64,000 nucleotides of DNA from Enterobacter sp. 10-1 (GTDB lineage Bacteria > Pseudomonadota > Gammaproteobacteria > Enterobacterales > Enterobacteriaceae): positions 124,540 through 188,539 of the forward strand of contig NISF01000007.1 of NCBI GenBank assembly GCA_002270295.1. Reading direction: 5' to 3'. Positions 1 to 12,863 of this stretch are shown in pieces. Below the pieces are notes generated by a model. It saw nothing but the letters and a program-made list of their open reading frames with translations, had not been told where the DNA came from and did no database searches. Positions within the stretch are counted from its first letter, which is position 1. Each line of letters opens with the position of its first letter. The position numbers were made by a program, and so were the translations under genes.

Positions 1-201
1 CAGAGTGGACGCGCGTACCGTAATGCCAACCTCTTCCTGCAGCTCACGCGCTAACGCCTGCTCGGCAGATTCTCCCGCTTCAATTTTCCCACCGGGAAAC
101 TCGAGCTTATTTGCCATATGCGCATCGGCAGCGCGCTGGGTAATAAAGATTTCACCCTGCGGGTTACGGATGATGCCAACTGAGATTTGCAGTATTTTCA
201 T
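1..201 (-). CDS. mutT: MutT 8-oxo-dGTP diphosphatase, N-terminal part (cut by window edge)
   Basis: Hydrolyses oxidised 8-oxo-dGTP to the monophosphate, so that it is not misincorporated opposite A. The visible 67 codons begin MKILQISVGIIRN and contain the whole Nudix box at residues 38-60 (G38, E44, R52-E53, E56-E57, G59), which fits the GX5EX7REUXEEXGU signature exactly. The C-terminal half lies beyond base 1. The ATG at 199-201 matches the E. coli start. The gene follows secA on the same strand and is separated from it by a strong terminator-like palindrome, as in E. coli. Confidence 0.97.
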   Translation of the reverse strand, partial: MKILQISVGIIRNPQGEIFITQRAADAHMANKLEFPGGKIEAGESAEQALARELQEEVGITVRASTL

Positions 202-212
202 TGTGTTAATTC

Positions 213-240
213 CATAAAAAAGGCGCAGATATCTGCGCCT
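213..240 (-). terminator. Rho-independent terminator between secA and mutT
   Basis: A perfect 20-bp palindrome occupies 221-240 (AGGCGCAGAT/ATCTGCGCCT). On the minus strand it is followed directly by a run of T. It lies 19 bases after the secA stop codon and 19 bases before the mutT start, so it probably reduces read-through from secMA into mutT. Because mutT starts so close, part of transcription must pass it or start inside secA. Confidence 0.75.
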
Positions 241-259
241 TCATTTTTATTCTCTGAGC

Positions 260-2965
260 TTAACTCAGGCGACCATGGCACTGCTTATATTTCTTACCGG
301 AACCACACGGGCAAGGATCGTTCCGGCCAACCTTACGCTCGCCGGTTTCCTCAGCCAGTGCGGCTGCGGCTACCGTGTCGTCATCCTGATGGCTCAGCTG
401 CTGCATCTGCGCGAGGCGCTCCGCCTCTTCGCGGCGCTGCTGTTCCATCGCTTCAACTTCTTCCGGCATCCGCACCTGAACCTTGCTCAGGGTGCTGATC
501 ACTTCATACTTCAGGGATTCAAGCATCGCCGCAAACATCGAGAACGATTCACGCTTGTATTCCTGCTTAGGATCTTTCTGCGCGTAGCCGCGCAGATGGA
601 TGCCCTGACGCAGGTAGTCCATTGCCGCCAGATGCTCTTTCCACAGGGAGTCCAGCGTCTGCAGCATTACGCCTTTTTCGAAATGACGCATCATTTCGGT
701 ACCCACGACTTCTTCTTTACGCTGATAGGTTTCTACCGCGTTCTGCAGAATACGCTCACGCAGAGTTTCTTCATGCAGTTCAGGCTCTTTGTCCAACCAC
801 TCCTTGAGCGGCAGATCGAGATCGAAGTCGTTTTTCAGACGTTCCTGCAGGCCTTCGACATCCCACATTTCCTCCAGAGACTGCGGCGGAATGTGCGCAT
901 CGATAGTTGTTTTGAAAACGTCTTCGCGAATGCTGTTGATGGTTTCGCTAACATCAGATACGTCCAGCAGTTCGTTACGCTGGCTGTAGATGGCGCGACG
1001 CTGATCGTTAGCCACGTCATCATATTCCAGCAGCTGCTTACGAATATCAAAGTTACGGCTTTCAACCTTGCGCTGCGCGTTGGCGATAGCTTTGGTGACC
1101 CACGGGTGCTCAATCGCTTCGCCCGGCTTCATCCCCAGCTTACGCATCATGCCGGACACGCGGTCAGAGGCAAAAATGCGCATCAGGGCATCTTCCATCG
1201 ACAGATAGAAACGAGAAGAACCGGCATCGCCCTGACGACCTGAACGACCGCGCAGCTGGTTATCGATACGGCGAGATTCATGGCGCTCGGTACCGATAAT
1301 GTGTAAACCACCGGAGGCCAGCACCGCTTCGTGACGCACCTGCCAGTCGGCTTTGATTTGAGCGATCTGCTCTGGAGTCGGATCTTCCAGCGCGGCGACT
1401 TCCGCCTGCCAGCTGCCGCCCAGCACGATATCCGTACCACGACCGGCCATGTTGGTGGCGATGGTCACCGCGGCCGGGTAGCCGGCTTGAGCCACGATAT
1501 CCGCTTCACTGGCGTGGAACTTCGCGTTCAGGACATTGTGTTTGATGCCCGCTTTGGTCAGCTCTTGCGAAACCACTTCGGATTTTTCGATAGAAATCGT
1601 ACCTACCAGAACCGGCTGGCCGGCGGCAGTACGCTCTCTGATATCTTCGATAATCGCCTGAATTTTTTCTGCTTCGGTCATATAGACCAGATCCGCCATA
1701 TCCTTACGGATCATCGGACGGTTGGTCGGTACGACTACGGTATCCAGCTTATAGATAGAGCTGAATTCGAAAGCTTCGGTATCCGCAGTACCGGTCATCC
1801 CCGCCAGCTTCTCGTACAGACGGAAGTAGTTCTGGAAGGTGATGGACGCCAGCGTCTGGTTCTCGTTCTGGATATCAACGCCTTCTTTGGCTTCGACGGC
1901 CTGGTGCAGACCGTCTGACCAGCGACGACCCTGCATGGTACGACCGGTATGCTCATCGACAATAATGACTTCGCCATCTTTTACGATGTAGTCAACGTCG
2001 CGGGTGAACAGCACGTGCGCACGCAGCGCCGCGGTCACGTGGTGCATCAGCATAATGTTAGTCGGTGAATACAGAGATTCGCCTTCGTCCATAATGCCTT
2101 CGTTCACCAACAGCTCTTCAATCAGGACCAGCCCGCGTTCGGTCAGGTTCACCTGACGCGCTTTCTCATCTACCGAGAAGTGGCCTTCACCGGTAAAGGT
2201 ATCGGAGTCCTCTTTTTCCTGGCGCACCAGATGAGGAATGATCTTGTTCACTTTCTTGTACATTTCCGAGCTGTCTTCAGCCGGGCCGGAAATGATCAGC
2301 GGCGTACGCGCTTCATCGATGAGGATGGAGTCCACCTCATCCACCAGCGCATAGTGCAGCTTACGCTGTACGCGCTCTTCCGGACTGAACGCCATGTTAT
2401 CGCGCAGATAGTCGAAGCCGTATTCGTTGTTGGTGCCGTAGGTGATATCGGCGGCGTAAGCTTCACGCTTGGCCGGAGCAGGCAGGCCCGACATATTGAT
2501 ACCAACGGTCATACCGAGGAACTCAAACAGCGGACGGTTGTTTTCAGCATCACGCTGCGCCAGGTAGTCGTTGACGGTCACGACGTGAACGCCTTTACCT
2601 GACAGCGCGTTCAGATAGGCCGGGAGGGTAGCGGTCAGCGTTTTACCTTCACCGGTACGCATTTCTGCAATGCAGCGCTCATTGAGCACCATGCCGCCCA
2701 GCAGCTGTACGTCAAAGTGACGCATACCGAATACGCGCTTACTGGCTTCACGTACCACGGCAAAGGCTTCCGGGATCAGGCTTTCTACGCTTTCGCCCTT
2801 CGCCAGACGCGCGCGGAACTCTTCTGTTTTAGCCTTCAGCTGATCATCAGAGAGCTTCTCCATGTCAGGTTCCATGGAATTAATCAGCGTCACAGCTTTG
2901 CGCATGCGGCGCAGTGTACGATCGTTACGGCTACCGAAAACTTTAGTTAATAATTTGATTAGCAT
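260..2965 (-). CDS. secA: SecA preprotein translocase ATPase
   Basis: Peripheral ATPase that pushes unfolded preproteins through SecYEG. It is 901 residues, identical in length to the E. coli protein. Walker A is MRTGEGKT at 102-109 and the DEVD Walker B is at 209-212. The C-terminal zinc motif has C885, C887, C896 and H897 and normally binds SecB and phospholipid. The ATG at 2965 is preceded by the secM-secA intergenic region (2966-3026), whose Shine-Dalgarno region in E. coli is hidden in a hairpin and exposed when SecM stalls the ribosome. secM lies immediately upstream, so the same control is expected here. No anomalies seen. Confidence 0.98.
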   Translation of the reverse strand: MLIKLLTKVFGSRNDRTLRRMRKAVTLINSMEPDMEKLSDDQLKAKTEEFRARLAKGESVESLIPEAFAVVREASKRVFGMRHFDVQLLGGMVLNERCIAEMRTGEGKTLTATLPAYLNALSGKGVHVVTVNDYLAQRDAENNRPLFEFLGMTVGINMSGLPAPAKREAYAADITYGTNNEYGFDYLRDNMAFSPEERVQRKLHYALVDEVDSILIDEARTPLIISGPAEDSSEMYKKVNKIIPHLVRQEKEDSDTFTGEGHFSVDEKARQVNLTERGLVLIEELLVNEGIMDEGESLYSPTNIMLMHHVTAALRAHVLFTRDVDYIVKDGEVIIVDEHTGRTMQGRRWSDGLHQAVEAKEGVDIQNENQTLASITFQNYFRLYEKLAGMTGTADTEAFEFSSIYKLDTVVVPTNRPMIRKDMADLVYMTEAEKIQAIIEDIRERTAAGQPVLVGTISIEKSEVVSQELTKAGIKHNVLNAKFHASEADIVAQAGYPAAVTIATNMAGRGTDIVLGGSWQAEVAALEDPTPEQIAQIKADWQVRHEAVLASGGLHIIGTERHESRRIDNQLRGRSGRQGDAGSSRFYLSMEDALMRIFASDRVSGMMRKLGMKPGEAIEHPWVTKAIANAQRKVESRNFDIRKQLLEYDDVANDQRRAIYSQRNELLDVSDVSETINSIREDVFKTTIDAHIPPQSLEEMWDVEGLQERLKNDFDLDLPLKEWLDKEPELHEETLRERILQNAVETYQRKEEVVGTEMMRHFEKGVMLQTLDSLWKEHLAAMDYLRQGIHLRGYAQKDPKQEYKRESFSMFAAMLESLKYEVISTLSKVQVRMPEEVEAMEQQRREEAERLAQMQQLSHQDDDTVAAAALAEETGERKVGRNDPCPCGSGKKYKQCHGRLS

Positions 2966-3026
2966 AATAAAATCTCAAACGCCCCGCGATGCGGAGTCAC
3001 AAAAAATAGAATGATCCGTTTTTAGT

Positions 3027-3521
3027 TCAGCTGAGGCGTTGCGGCCCGGCGCGTATCCCGGTGACCTGGCTAATCCAGACGGAGACGCAAAAGGCGCGAT
3101 GGGAGGGGTTGTATGCCGCCTGACGCACAATGACCGGCGGCTTGCTTTCCTGCGTCAGCAGCGCGCTGAGCGTATCGAGCAGGGCCAGATGCTGCGCCTG
3201 TAATGGCGAAGATTCTTCCGCAACCGGCAGCGCCTGAGGCGCCATGGCAAATGACAGATGACGAATAACCGTGCGGATGGCGTGCTGATGCCAGTAATCG
3301 ACGGTAAAGTTTGGCCGGCGGCTGGCATCCAGAAGCGCCAGCTGGGAGAAATTAACTTTATTCGGCGTGTGGCTGCTGGCCGCTGCTTTCGCAGGCGATG
3401 CCGTTTCGTGACTATTGCTTAACGCAGGCAGGCCAAAGCTAGCCGCGACCATCCCCAACAGGAGATGCGGCCAGAAATACCGTCTGCCAAACTGTCGCCA
3501 GCGCGTCAGCAATCCACTCAC
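3027..3521 (-). CDS. secM: SecM secretion monitor / ribosome-arrest peptide
   Basis: Exported regulator whose own C-terminus stalls the ribosome and so raises secA translation when export is slow. The GTG at 3519-3521 ([10 protein letters not shown]) is chosen because an AAAGGT Shine-Dalgarno lies about 8 bases upstream and it matches the E. coli start. ATGs at 3527 and 3545 are in frame, but the Shine-Dalgarno spacing is poor. A long-n-region signal peptide ([19 protein letters not shown]) is visible. The C-terminus [17 protein letters not shown] keeps every residue of the FxxxxWIxxxxGIRAGP arrest code, while four of the tolerated positions differ from E. coli. 164 residues. Confidence 0.95.
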   Translation of the reverse strand: MSGLLTRWRQFGRRYFWPHLLLGMVAASFGLPALSNSHETASPAKAAASSHTPNKVNFSQLALLDASRRPNFTVDYWHQHAIRTVIRHLSFAMAPQALPVAEESSPLQAQHLALLDTLSALLTQESKPPVIVRQAAYNPSHRAFCVSVWISQVTGIRAGPQRLS

Positions 3522-3695
3522 GTCCATTACCTTTAGTTGAAGCAACCCCAGGAAATAATTTTGCGCCCAAATATTACCATTAATACCGCGTCACGGCAGC
3601 AGGAATGAAAGCTTTGCGGAGGTAAAAGCGGTCAATTAAGCAGCGAACGCGCGGTGTCAGCGATCGTTGAATCGGGGTGAAATAAGAACCGGAAG

Positions 3696-3751
3696 GTAAA
3701 AAAGAAAAACGACTGGCTCCCTGGCCGGAGAGAGTACCAGGTTACCAGTCG
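3696..3751 (-). terminator. Terminator at the end of the dcw cluster (after lpxC)
   Basis: On the minus strand, 20 bases after the lpxC stop, a CGACTGG...CCAGTCG stem (3745-3751 with 3710-3716) enclosing a further GC-rich pairing is followed by two T-rich runs (TTTTTCTTTTTT). It separates the 16-gene dcw cluster from secMA. Confidence 0.8.
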
Positions 3752-3771
3752 ATTTTACTGAATGGTCAGGC

Positions 3772-4710
<939 letters not shown>

Positions 4711-4718
4711 CTATCCAA

Positions 4719-4740
4719 CCGAAGTGTATAACACTTTCGG
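4719..4740. repeat. Near-perfect 22-bp inverted repeat in the lpxC leader
   Basis: CCGAAGTGT and ACACTTTCGG arms flank an AT centre, 30-50 bases upstream of the lpxC start. On the minus strand it also contains a TGTTATACA string that resembles an extended -10 element. It could be an RNA hairpin or an operator/promoter. Nothing in the sequence decides between these. Confidence 0.4.
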
Positions 4741-4789
4741 ACGGGCAGTTTAGCACAAAGAGCGCTGATGCCCAACTTCCAGCCAATTC

Positions 4790-5941
4790 TTAATCAGCTT
4801 GCTTGCGCAGGAAGGCCGGGATATCCAGATAATCCGGCTCTTTCGCGGTTTGCGGCGTATTGTCGTTCACCACTTTCGCTGCCGGTTTCTGCTCCTGATT
4901 CAATGGCGCCATACCGTGCTGCTGGTAGCGATCCATTACCGGCTGCTGAACCTGCTTGTTGGTTACCAGGGTAATTTCCGGACGTTTGTCCATGCCAATA
5001 CCGGTAGCAACAACGGTCACGCGCAGCTCATCGTTCATATCCGGATCCAGAGAAGTACCGATAACCACGGTCGCGTTATCCGAGGCGAAAGCACGGATAG
5101 TGTTACCTACGGTTTCGAACTCATCCAGACGCAGGTCGAAGCCAGCGGTGATGTTGACCAGAACGCCGCGCGCGCCGGACAGATCGATATCTTCCAGCAG
5201 CGGAGAAGAAATCGCCATTTCAGCCGCTTCTTCCGCACGGTCTTCACCGCTCGCCACGCCGGATCCCATCATCGCATAGCCCATTTCGGACATCACGGTG
5301 CGCACATCCGCAAAGTCGACGTTCATCAGACCCGGACGGGTAATCAGCTCGGCGATCCCCTGCACTGCGCCTTTCAGCACGTCGTTTGCTGCGCCGAAGG
5401 CGTCCAGCAGCGAAATGCCGCGGCCGAGAACTTTCAGCAGCTTGTCGTTCGGGATAGTGATCAGTGAATCCACGTGCTTGGAGAGCTCGGTGATCCCCTG
5501 TTCGGCGAAAGCCATACGCTTCTTGCCTTCAAAATTGAAGGGCTTAGTCACAACCGCGACGGTCAGGATACCCAGATCCTTCGCCACTTCTGCTACCACA
5601 GGCGCCGCACCGGTACCGGTACCGCCGCCCATACCAGCCGCGATAAACACCATGTCTGCGCCGTCGAGAGCAGCACGCAGCGCTTCACGGTCTTCATCCG
5701 CCGCATTGCGGCCGACTTCCGGGTTGGCGCCTGCGCCCAGCCCCTTGGTAATACCGCTACCAATCTGAATAGTCTGGCCAACAGCCGTTTTACGCAGCGC
5801 CTGCGCATCGGTGTTCACCGCGAAGAATTCAACACCTTCAATGCGCTCGCGCACCATGTGCTCTACGGCATTACCGCCGCCGCCACCGACGCCGATGACT
5901 TTAATCACCGCGTCGTTGGTTAATTCCATTGGTTCAAACAT
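4790..5941 (-). CDS. ftsZ: FtsZ tubulin-like cell division GTPase
   Basis: Polymerises at mid-cell to form the Z ring that organises septation. 383 residues as in E. coli. The GTP-binding tubulin signature GGGTGTG is at 105-111, and the synergy-loop residues lie in MNVDFADV (about 206-213). After a variable linker rich in Q, K and P (about 317-368), the conserved C-terminal peptide [14 protein letters not shown] binds FtsA, ZipA, MinC and ClpX. It follows ftsA by 62 bases, so part of its expression must come from promoters inside ftsQ/ftsA, as in E. coli. Confidence 0.98.
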   Translation of the reverse strand: MFEPMELTNDAVIKVIGVGGGGGNAVEHMVRERIEGVEFFAVNTDAQALRKTAVGQTIQIGSGITKGLGAGANPEVGRNAADEDREALRAALDGADMVFIAAGMGGGTGTGAAPVVAEVAKDLGILTVAVVTKPFNFEGKKRMAFAEQGITELSKHVDSLITIPNDKLLKVLGRGISLLDAFGAANDVLKGAVQGIAELITRPGLMNVDFADVRTVMSEMGYAMMGSGVASGEDRAEEAAEMAISSPLLEDIDLSGARGVLVNITAGFDLRLDEFETVGNTIRAFASDNATVVIGTSLDPDMNDELRVTVVATGIGMDKRPEITLVTNKQVQQPVMDRYQQHGMAPLNQEQKPAAKVVNDNTPQTAKEPDYLDIPAFLRKQAD

Positions 5942-6003
5942 AGTTTCTCTCCGTCTTGTGCCTGTCGCCTGAGAACGCTAATTTTCTGCGTTCTCTTAAA
6001 AAA

Positions 6004-7266
6004 TTAAAACTCTTTTCGCAGCCAGCTATTTAGTCGCTTAATCCACGAGCCAACTGATGCAGTTACGCGTTTTTCCACTTCTGCTTCACCACTAAGATGA
6101 GACTCCTTCCCGTAGTGCAGCAACCCAACCGCCGTTGAATAATACGGCTCCTGGGCATAATCCGTTAAACCGGTAATGTTCAGCGGGGCACCGATACGCA
6201 CCTGCGTATGGAATACCCGCTGCGCACAGGCGGCAAGGCCTTCAATTTGCGCCGCGCCGCCGGTTAAAACAATCCCCGCAGCCAGATGGTGCTTAACGCC
6301 CTGCTGGCGGAGCTGTTCCTGCAGCTGCAGGATCTCTTCATTGACCAGGTTGAGCAGTTCGGTATAACGCGGCTCAATGACCTCTGCCAGCGTCTGACGC
6401 TGCAGGCTGCGCGGCGGGCGTCCGCCTACGCTCGGGACTTCGACGTTTTCGTCTTTACCGACGATTGAGCCCAGCGCGCAACCGTGGCGCACCTTGATCG
6501 CTTCGGCATCGCTCGGCGGCGTGCCGAAGGCATAGGCGATATCGCTGGTTACCACGTTGCCCGCGTACGGGATCACTTTGGTATGACGCAGCGCGCCGCC
6601 GGTATACACGGCGATATCCATTGTACCACCGCCGATGTCCACAACGCAGACACCAAGCTCACGTTCATCTTCCGTCAACACGGAATAACTGGCCGCTAAA
6701 CCGGCAAAAATGAGCTGGTCCACTTTCAGACCGCAGCGCTCCACCGCTTTAACAATATTTTTTGCCATATCGTTATGGCAGGTAATCAAATGCACTTTTG
6801 CCTGCATACGAACGCCAGACAGGCCAACCGGGTTTTTAATCCCCTCCTGGTAGTCAATGGCGTACTCCTGCGGGATGACGTGCAGCACGCGATGCTCATC
6901 GCGTACGCGGACCGACTTGGCGGTATGCACCACGTTCTCAACGTCGTCCAGCGTCACCTCTTCTTCTGAAATCGGCACCATCCCAATTTCATTTTGACAG
7001 CTAATATGTTTACCTGAAAGCGCCAGGTACACTGACGAAATCTGGCAATCAGCCATCAGTTCGGCCTGGTCAATGGCGCGCTGTACGCATTTCACCACGG
7101 ATTCCAGGTCGTTAACCCCGCCTTTATCCATACCACGCGATGGGCAACTGCCCACGCCAATGATATTGACCACGCCGTCGGGCAGAACTTCCCCTACTAA
7201 AGCGGCAACCTTCGCGGTGCCAATCTCCAGTCCAACTACCAGCTTTCTGTCCGTCGCCTTGATCAT
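6004..7266 (-). CDS. ftsA: FtsA actin-like division protein
   Basis: Actin-fold ATPase that tethers FtsZ filaments to the membrane and recruits downstream divisome proteins. 420 residues. The N-terminal phosphate loop ([16 protein letters not shown]) and a second ATP motif ([14 protein letters not shown]) are clear. The C-terminus [13 protein letters not shown] is the amphipathic membrane-targeting helix. Its ATG overlaps the ftsQ TGA (ATGA at 7263-7266), indicating translational coupling. Confidence 0.98.
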   Translation of the reverse strand: MIKATDRKLVVGLEIGTAKVAALVGEVLPDGVVNIIGVGSCPSRGMDKGGVNDLESVVKCVQRAIDQAELMADCQISSVYLALSGKHISCQNEIGMVPISEEEVTLDDVENVVHTAKSVRVRDEHRVLHVIPQEYAIDYQEGIKNPVGLSGVRMQAKVHLITCHNDMAKNIVKAVERCGLKVDQLIFAGLAASYSVLTEDERELGVCVVDIGGGTMDIAVYTGGALRHTKVIPYAGNVVTSDIAYAFGTPPSDAEAIKVRHGCALGSIVGKDENVEVPSVGGRPPRSLQRQTLAEVIEPRYTELLNLVNEEILQLQEQLRQQGVKHHLAAGIVLTGGAAQIEGLAACAQRVFHTQVRIGAPLNITGLTDYAQEPYYSTAVGLLHYGKESHLSGEAEVEKRVTASVGSWIKRLNSWLRKEF

Positions 7267-8099
7267 TGTTGTTCTGCCTGTGCCTGATTCTGTTGTTGAT
7301 TAGTTTCCTCAGCGGGAGCAGGCACCCAGCCTACCGCCGCGCCCGAGTCATAGCGCAAATCAACGTAGCTTATCCGTTTGCCATCGGTCTGCGCCTGCTG
7401 CTGAAGAACCGGGTAAAGTTCCATAAAGCGCTGAAGACGTTTCATGGTGTCGCCGCGGCCAAGGTTGAGCTTAATATCGTTATTAAGCGTCAGCTGCCAG
7501 GAGCGACGCGCGGTCATCGCCGCCACTTTCAACGTGAATTTATCCTTTGCCAGCACCTGCCCCATGTCGCGATATCCTTGCAACACTTCGTTCTCGCTGC
7601 CTTCCGGGCCATACAACATCGGTAAATTCTGTTTATTGGTGCGATCCGCCGGGACGCTGAAAGAATTACCTTCTACGTCTACCATATGCTGATCATTCCA
7701 ACGCGCAATCGGCACATATTCAACCAGATGAATCTTCAATTCGTCCGGCCACTGCTTTCTGACGCTCGCCTGTTTAATCCACGGCAGGCGCTCAATCTGA
7801 CTTTGGATAATATTCACATCCTGAGTCATAAAGGTTCCAGGAGAACCCAGCGCCAGAATTGCCTGGCGAATATCGTCATTACGCGTGTAGTGACGCTCAC
7901 CGGTTACCACCATCTTGGACAGCGGTAAACGCTGTGCGTCTTCCATCCAGCCCAGAACCATCCACCCGCTGACCAATACGGTACACAGCACCGCCAGCAG
8001 GAAGAAAATCCCCGCCAGACGAGTTCCATTACTTCGGCGCGAAGAAGACGTTTCCTCTTCTTCTTCGTGGTTCCGCGTATTCAGCGCAGCCTGCGACAT
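7263..8099 (-). CDS. ftsQ: FtsQ divisome membrane protein
   Basis: Bitopic protein that brings FtsB and FtsL to the septum. The start [10 protein letters not shown] at 8099 is chosen because it matches E. coli and lies one base after the ddlB stop; an in-frame ATG at 8132 would add 11 residues inside ddlB. 278 residues: an acidic, serine-rich cytoplasmic N-terminus (EEEEETSSS), one membrane helix ([19 protein letters not shown]), then POTRA ([13 protein letters not shown]...) and beta domains. The C-terminal tail is Q/E-rich. Confidence 0.97.
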   Translation of the reverse strand: MSQAALNTRNHEEEEETSSSRRSNGTRLAGIFFLLAVLCTVLVSGWMVLGWMEDAQRLPLSKMVVTGERHYTRNDDIRQAILALGSPGTFMTQDVNIIQSQIERLPWIKQASVRKQWPDELKIHLVEYVPIARWNDQHMVDVEGNSFSVPADRTNKQNLPMLYGPEGSENEVLQGYRDMGQVLAKDKFTLKVAAMTARRSWQLTLNNDIKLNLGRGDTMKRLQRFMELYPVLQQQAQTDGKRISYVDLRYDSGAAVGWVPAPAEETNQQQNQAQAEQQ

Positions 8100-8100
8100 A

Positions 8101-9021
8101 TCACCCCGCCAGGTCCAAAATTCGAACAACAAGCTGTGAGAAGCTCATCCCCGCCTGACGCGCCGCCATCGGCACCAGGCTATGGCTGGTCATGCCAGGG
8201 GAAGTATTCGCTTCCAACAGATAAAACTGGCCATCGCTGTCCAGCATCACGTCAATCCGTCCCCAGCCGCTACAGCCAAGAACATTCCAGGCTTTCAGTA
8301 CCAGGGCCTGAATTTCTGACTCGCGGGCAGGTTCCTCACAACCAGGACAGAAATATTGCGTCTCATCAGAGAGATACTTCGCCTCATAATCATAGAAGGT
8401 TCCAGCCACATGGATACGAATTGACGGTAAAATTTCTTCACCGACGATTGCAACGGTGAATTCTGGTCCACTGAGCCATTTCTCAATCAGAACTTCATCA
8501 TCATGCTGAAAAGCCAGCGCCAATGCATTGTGTAATTCACAACTTTCGCTTACTTTCGACATGCCGACGCTTGAACCTTCACGACTCGGCTTAATAATGA
8601 GCGGCAGGCCAAGCGCCGTAATCTGCTGCGCGGCCTCTGCGGTAAGGCCCGCGTTGAACTGTGAACGGGTCAGCGCCACCCACGGAGCAACGGGTAAGCC
8701 CGCGCCCTGCCACAGTAATTTACTGCGCACTTTATCCATTGAGATTGCCGAAGCCATCACGCCGCTGCCGGTATAAGGCAGTTGAATCAGCTCAAGCAGC
8801 CCCTGCAACGTTCCATCTTCCCCACCGCGGCCGTGCAAAGCAATAAACGCTTTCTTAAAACCCAGCTGCTTCAGCTGAGTAATATCGACATCGCGAGGGT
8901 CGACGGGATGGGCGTCAACGCCGCCCTCACGCAGGCCGGCAAGCACCGCCGCGCCGGAGTTGAGCGATACCTCTCGCTCGGCGGAGGTCCCGCCGAAAAG
9001 AACCGCGATTTTATCAGCCAC
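8101..9021 (-). CDS. ddlB: DdlB D-alanine-D-alanine ligase
   Basis: ATP-grasp ligase that makes D-Ala-D-Ala, the substrate of MurF. 306 residues as in E. coli DdlB. Visible motifs are the N-terminal [14 protein letters not shown] substrate loop, [12 protein letters not shown], the ATP-grasp lysine region [19 protein letters not shown], and the Mg-binding [16 protein letters not shown]. Overlaps murC by 8 bases at its start and abuts ftsQ at its end. Confidence 0.98.
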   Translation of the reverse strand: MADKIAVLFGGTSAEREVSLNSGAAVLAGLREGGVDAHPVDPRDVDITQLKQLGFKKAFIALHGRGGEDGTLQGLLELIQLPYTGSGVMASAISMDKVRSKLLWQGAGLPVAPWVALTRSQFNAGLTAEAAQQITALGLPLIIKPSREGSSVGMSKVSESCELHNALALAFQHDDEVLIEKWLSGPEFTVAIVGEEILPSIRIHVAGTFYDYEAKYLSDETQYFCPGCEEPARESEIQALVLKAWNVLGCSGWGRIDVMLDSDGQFYLLEANTSPGMTSHSLVPMAARQAGMSFSQLVVRILDLAG

Positions 9022-10489
9022 GGCGCTCCTCCCCCGCTTTTTGCGGCATGAGTTTGATTTCAGCCAGGTGGCGGGCGATTTTCCCTATATTTCCAGCGCC
9101 CTGCACCAGCACCAGGTCGTTCCCGGTAAGCACCGAAGCCAGCATCTCTGCCGCCTGGGCCGGGTCGGAAAGCAGAATCGGGTCCACCTTGCCGCGACCG
9201 CGAATAGTGCGGCACAGGGAGCGGCTATCCGCCCCCGGGATCGGCGCTTCGCCAGCGGAGTAGACGTCCAGCATCAGTAGCGCATCGACCTGAGTCAGCA
9301 CGTTGGCAAAATCGTCGTACAGATCGCGCGTACGGGTAAAGCGGTGCGGCTGGAACAGCATCACCAGATTTTTATCCGGCCAGCCGGCGCGAGCCGCTTT
9401 AATGGTCGCATCCACTTCCGTCGGGTGATGACCGTAATCATCAATCAGCATCGCGCTGCCGCTTTTACCGTTGACCTCAGCCAGCGGATATTCGCCAAGG
9501 AAATCAAAGCGACGGCCGGTTCCCTGGAACGCTTCCAGCGCCCGCAGAATCGCGTCGTCTTCAATGCCCTCTTCCGTCGCTACCGCCACGGCAGCCGCCG
9601 CATTCAGCGCATTATGGCGGCCCGGCGCGTTTAGCGTGACCTGGATAACCTCTTTGTCCTGGCGCACGAGGCGGAAATGGCCCTGCGCGCCAAGCTGGCG
9701 ATAGTCTTCAATACGCACGTCGGCATCATCGCTAAAGCCGTAGGTCGTCGTCTGGCGGCCAACGCGCGGCAGCAGCTCACGAATGACCGGGTCGTCCACG
9801 CACATCACCGCGCGTCCGTAGAACGGCAGGTTGTGCAGGAAGTTAACGAACGTCTGCTTTAAGTTTTCAAAATCACCGTGGTAGGTATCCATGTGATCGG
9901 CTTCGATATTGGTCACAATGGCAACCATCGGCTGCAGATGCAGGAACGAAGCGTCGCTCTCATCCGCTTCCGCAATCAGATAACGGCTATGCCCAAGACG
10001 GGCATGAACGCCGGCCGCTTTGACCAACCCACCGTTGACGAAGGTAGGATCGAGGCCAGCCTCGGCATAAATACTGGAGACCATCGCGGTGGTCGTGGTC
10101 TTACCGTGCGTGCCGGCGATAGCGATGCCGTGGCGAAAACGCATCAGCTCCGCCAGCATCTCCGCGCGGCGGATAACCGGAATACGCGCTTCATGCGCGG
10201 CAACAATCTCCGGATTGTCCGCAGAGATTGCGCTGGAAACCACCACCACGCTGGCATCACGCACGTTTTCAGGGCGATGGTTGAAATAGATCGTGGCGCC
10301 AAGTTTAGCCAGCTGTTGCGTAACCGGATTCGGCGCCAGGTCGGAGCCGGAAATCTGGTAGCCTTCGTTGGCCAGAACTTCGGCAATACCGCCCATACCG
10401 GCACCGCCAATGCCAACAAAGTGAATGTGCCGGACGCGACGCATCTCGGGCACTATGGAACGCAGTTTTGCCAAATCTTGTGTATTCAT
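9014..10489 (-). CDS. murC: MurC UDP-N-acetylmuramate-L-alanine ligase
   Basis: Adds L-Ala to UDP-MurNAc, the first Mur ligase step. 491 residues, the E. coli length. It has an N-terminal Rossmann-like UDP-binding domain ([19 protein letters not shown]), the P-loop [12 protein letters not shown] at about 124-135, and a C-terminal domain with [12 protein letters not shown]. 47 bases downstream of murG. Overlaps ddlB by 8 bases. Confidence 0.98.
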   Translation of the reverse strand: MNTQDLAKLRSIVPEMRRVRHIHFVGIGGAGMGGIAEVLANEGYQISGSDLAPNPVTQQLAKLGATIYFNHRPENVRDASVVVVSSAISADNPEIVAAHEARIPVIRRAEMLAELMRFRHGIAIAGTHGKTTTTAMVSSIYAEAGLDPTFVNGGLVKAAGVHARLGHSRYLIAEADESDASFLHLQPMVAIVTNIEADHMDTYHGDFENLKQTFVNFLHNLPFYGRAVMCVDDPVIRELLPRVGRQTTTYGFSDDADVRIEDYRQLGAQGHFRLVRQDKEVIQVTLNAPGRHNALNAAAAVAVATEEGIEDDAILRALEAFQGTGRRFDFLGEYPLAEVNGKSGSAMLIDDYGHHPTEVDATIKAARAGWPDKNLVMLFQPHRFTRTRDLYDDFANVLTQVDALLMLDVYSAGEAPIPGADSRSLCRTIRGRGKVDPILLSDPAQAAEMLASVLTGNDLVLVQGAGNIGKIARHLAEIKLMPQKAGEERRG

Positions 10490-10536
10490 TCTTTACGCCA
10501 TCAACTTCTCTATTCGGGCGGTGGGATTCACCGCGA

Positions 10537-11607
10537 TTAGCGCGCCAGTGCTGCAGCGCTCACTTCTTCCGCTACCCGCTCGGTAGCATCCGGAATCGAG
10601 ACTCTACGCGCTCGTTCCGCCATATCCAGCAGCGTTTCCCGATCCCAGCCGGCCAGGGTTTGCGCCACGGCGTCAACCGTGAACTGGGGCTGTTCGAGAA
10701 TTTTCGCGGCTCCCGCTTTCTCCAGCGGCAGCGCGTTCCAGTACTGCTGGCGATCCTTGTGCTGAAACGGCACAAACAGCGCCGGTAATCCTGCGGCGGC
10801 AATTTCGCTCACCGTCAGCGCACCGGAGCGACATACCACCACATCGGCCCAGGCATACGCCGCCGCCATATCATCAATAAATTCGGTCACCTTGTGCTGC
10901 GGCTGCCCGGCATCGGCGTAAGCCTGCTGTACCGTCTGCTGGCCGCCTTTACCGCTCTGATGCCAGATGGTCACCGCGCCGCCCAGCTTCCCGGCCACCA
11001 GCGGCATGGTCTGGTTCAATACGCGCGCGCCCTGCGAACCGCCAACCACTAAAACGCGGGTCGGCCCCTGACGCCCAAACAGCCGCTGCTCCGGCAGAGG
11101 CAGCGCGAGCACATCGGTACGTACCGGGTTGCCCACCACGTCAGCGTGGGGGAACGCGCCGGGAAACGCCTGCATCACTTTCTTCGCAATTTTTGCCAGC
11201 CATTTATTGGTCAGGCCGGCAATACCATTCTGTTCGTGCAGCACCACCGGAATACCCAGCGACCACGCCGCCAGCCCGCCGGGGCCGGACACGTATCCGC
11301 CCATCCCCAGCACGACGTCCGGCTGGAAACGTTGCATAATCGCGCGCGCCTGACGCCAGGCGTTGAAAATACGTACCGGCGCCAGCAGCTGCGCCTTCAG
11401 GCCTTTGCCGCGCAGGCCGGAGATGCGGATAAAATCTATCTCAATACCGTGCTTTGGCACTAAGTCCGCTTCCATACGATCGGCGGTACCCAGCCAGCGA
11501 ACCTGCCAGCCCTGGTCCATTAAATGGTGCGCGACCGCCAGCCCCGGGAACACATGCCCGCCGGTACCGCCCGCCATCACCATTAACCGCTTTTCCTGAC
11601 CGCTCAT
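10537..11607 (-). CDS. murG: MurG UDP-GlcNAc transferase (lipid II synthase)
   Basis: Peripheral GT28 glycosyltransferase that converts lipid I to lipid II at the inner face of the membrane. 356 residues, one more than E. coli. The N-terminal glycine loop [16 protein letters not shown] and second loop [13 protein letters not shown] are present, as is the UDP-GlcNAc site region ([23 protein letters not shown], about 252-274). Start overlaps the ftsW stop by 4 bases. Confidence 0.98.
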   Translation of the reverse strand: MSGQEKRLMVMAGGTGGHVFPGLAVAHHLMDQGWQVRWLGTADRMEADLVPKHGIEIDFIRISGLRGKGLKAQLLAPVRIFNAWRQARAIMQRFQPDVVLGMGGYVSGPGGLAAWSLGIPVVLHEQNGIAGLTNKWLAKIAKKVMQAFPGAFPHADVVGNPVRTDVLALPLPEQRLFGRQGPTRVLVVGGSQGARVLNQTMPLVAGKLGGAVTIWHQSGKGGQQTVQQAYADAGQPQHKVTEFIDDMAAAYAWADVVVCRSGALTVSEIAAAGLPALFVPFQHKDRQQYWNALPLEKAGAAKILEQPQFTVDAVAQTLAGWDRETLLDMAERARRVSIPDATERVAEEVSAAALAR

Positions 11608-12863
11608 CGAACACCCCGTGTAAACGCCTGCGCTTTTTCCAGACGCGTTTCATAATCAATACGCAACAGCAACATGATGGCCGTCGACATAATCAGCAAG
11701 CTGGAACCACCGTAGCTGATAAGCGGCAGCGTCAGGCCCTTGGTCGGCAGCATGCCCGCAGCCGCGCCGACGTTAACCAGCGCCTGGAAGCTAAACCAGA
11801 TACCGATCGCACAGGCCAGAAAGCCGGAGAAACGGTGGTCAATCTCCAGCGCTTTGCGGCCAATGGACATGGCGCGAAAAGCGACGAAGAATACCATTAA
11901 AAGGGCCAGTACCACACCGATATAACCGAGTTCTTCGCCGATGATGGCGAAGATGAAGTCAGTGTGCGCCTCCGGCAAATACTCCAGCTTTTGTACCGAG
12001 TTGCCTAAGCCCTGCCCCCACATTTCGCCGCGACCAAAGGCCATCAGCGACTGGGTTAGCTGGTAGCCGCTGCCAAACGGATCCTCCCACGGGTTCCAGA
12101 AGGAGGTTACGCGGCGAATACGATACGGTTCGGCGAGGATCAGCAGCACCACCGCCGAGATCCCCATGCCGATAATGGCAATGAACTGCCACAGCTTAGC
12201 GCCGGCGAGAAACAGCATCGCCAGGGTCGTGACAAACAGCACAACCACCGTTCCGAGGTCCGGCTGCGCCAGCAGCAGAATCGCCAGCACGAAAATCACG
12301 CCCATCGGTTTCAGGAAGCCGCGCAGGTTATTGCGCACCTCATCGCCTTTACGTACCAGGTAGTTAGCGATGTAGCAGAACAGCGACAGCTTGGTAAACT
12401 CCGCAGGCTGAATACGCAGCGGGCCCAGCGCAATCCACCGCGATGCCCCGTTTACCGAACTCCCGACCACCAGCACGATCAGCAGCATCACGATCGAGGC
12501 GATCAGCATCGCGGTGCTGTGCCGCTGCCAAAACACCATCGGCAGGCGCAGGGTCACCAGCGCGAGCCCCAGCGCCAGCAGAATGTAGAGTCCGTCGCGC
12601 TTGGCAAACAGAAACGGATCGTTCGCCAGACGCTGACCAACCGGCATCGAGGCCGAGGTCACCATGATGAAGCCGACCGCCGCCAGGCCAAACGTCAGCC
12701 ACAGCAGCATCCGGTCATACATCACCAGGCTGTCGTTATCTTTCTGCCGCGAGCCCATCACCCAGCCCTTCAGCGCGGCAAACAGCCAGGAGAAGATACG
12801 CATTCCCGGCAAACGCGGCAGCGTCAGTCGGGGCATTCTCAGGCGCGGGAGGGATAGACGCAT
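11604..12863 (-). CDS. ftsW: FtsW septal peptidoglycan polymerase (SEDS family)
   Basis: Ten-TM SEDS glycosyltransferase that works with FtsI at the septum. 419 residues against 414 in E. coli. The extra length is in the basic cytoplasmic N-terminus, where the LPRL/MPRL motif is repeated three times (residues 4-19). SEDS landmarks include [11 protein letters not shown], the catalytic-loop region [11 protein letters not shown], and GKGL-type loop [15 protein letters not shown]. Its ATG shares one base with the murD TGA. Confidence 0.97.
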   Translation of the reverse strand: MRLSLPRLRMPRLTLPRLPGMRIFSWLFAALKGWVMGSRQKDNDSLVMYDRMLLWLTFGLAAVGFIMVTSASMPVGQRLANDPFLFAKRDGLYILLALGLALVTLRLPMVFWQRHSTAMLIASIVMLLIVLVVGSSVNGASRWIALGPLRIQPAEFTKLSLFCYIANYLVRKGDEVRNNLRGFLKPMGVIFVLAILLLAQPDLGTVVVLFVTTLAMLFLAGAKLWQFIAIIGMGISAVVLLILAEPYRIRRVTSFWNPWEDPFGSGYQLTQSLMAFGRGEMWGQGLGNSVQKLEYLPEAHTDFIFAIIGEELGYIGVVLALLMVFFVAFRAMSIGRKALEIDHRFSGFLACAIGIWFSFQALVNVGAAAGMLPTKGLTLPLISYGGSSLLIMSTAIMLLLRIDYETRLEKAQAFTRGVR

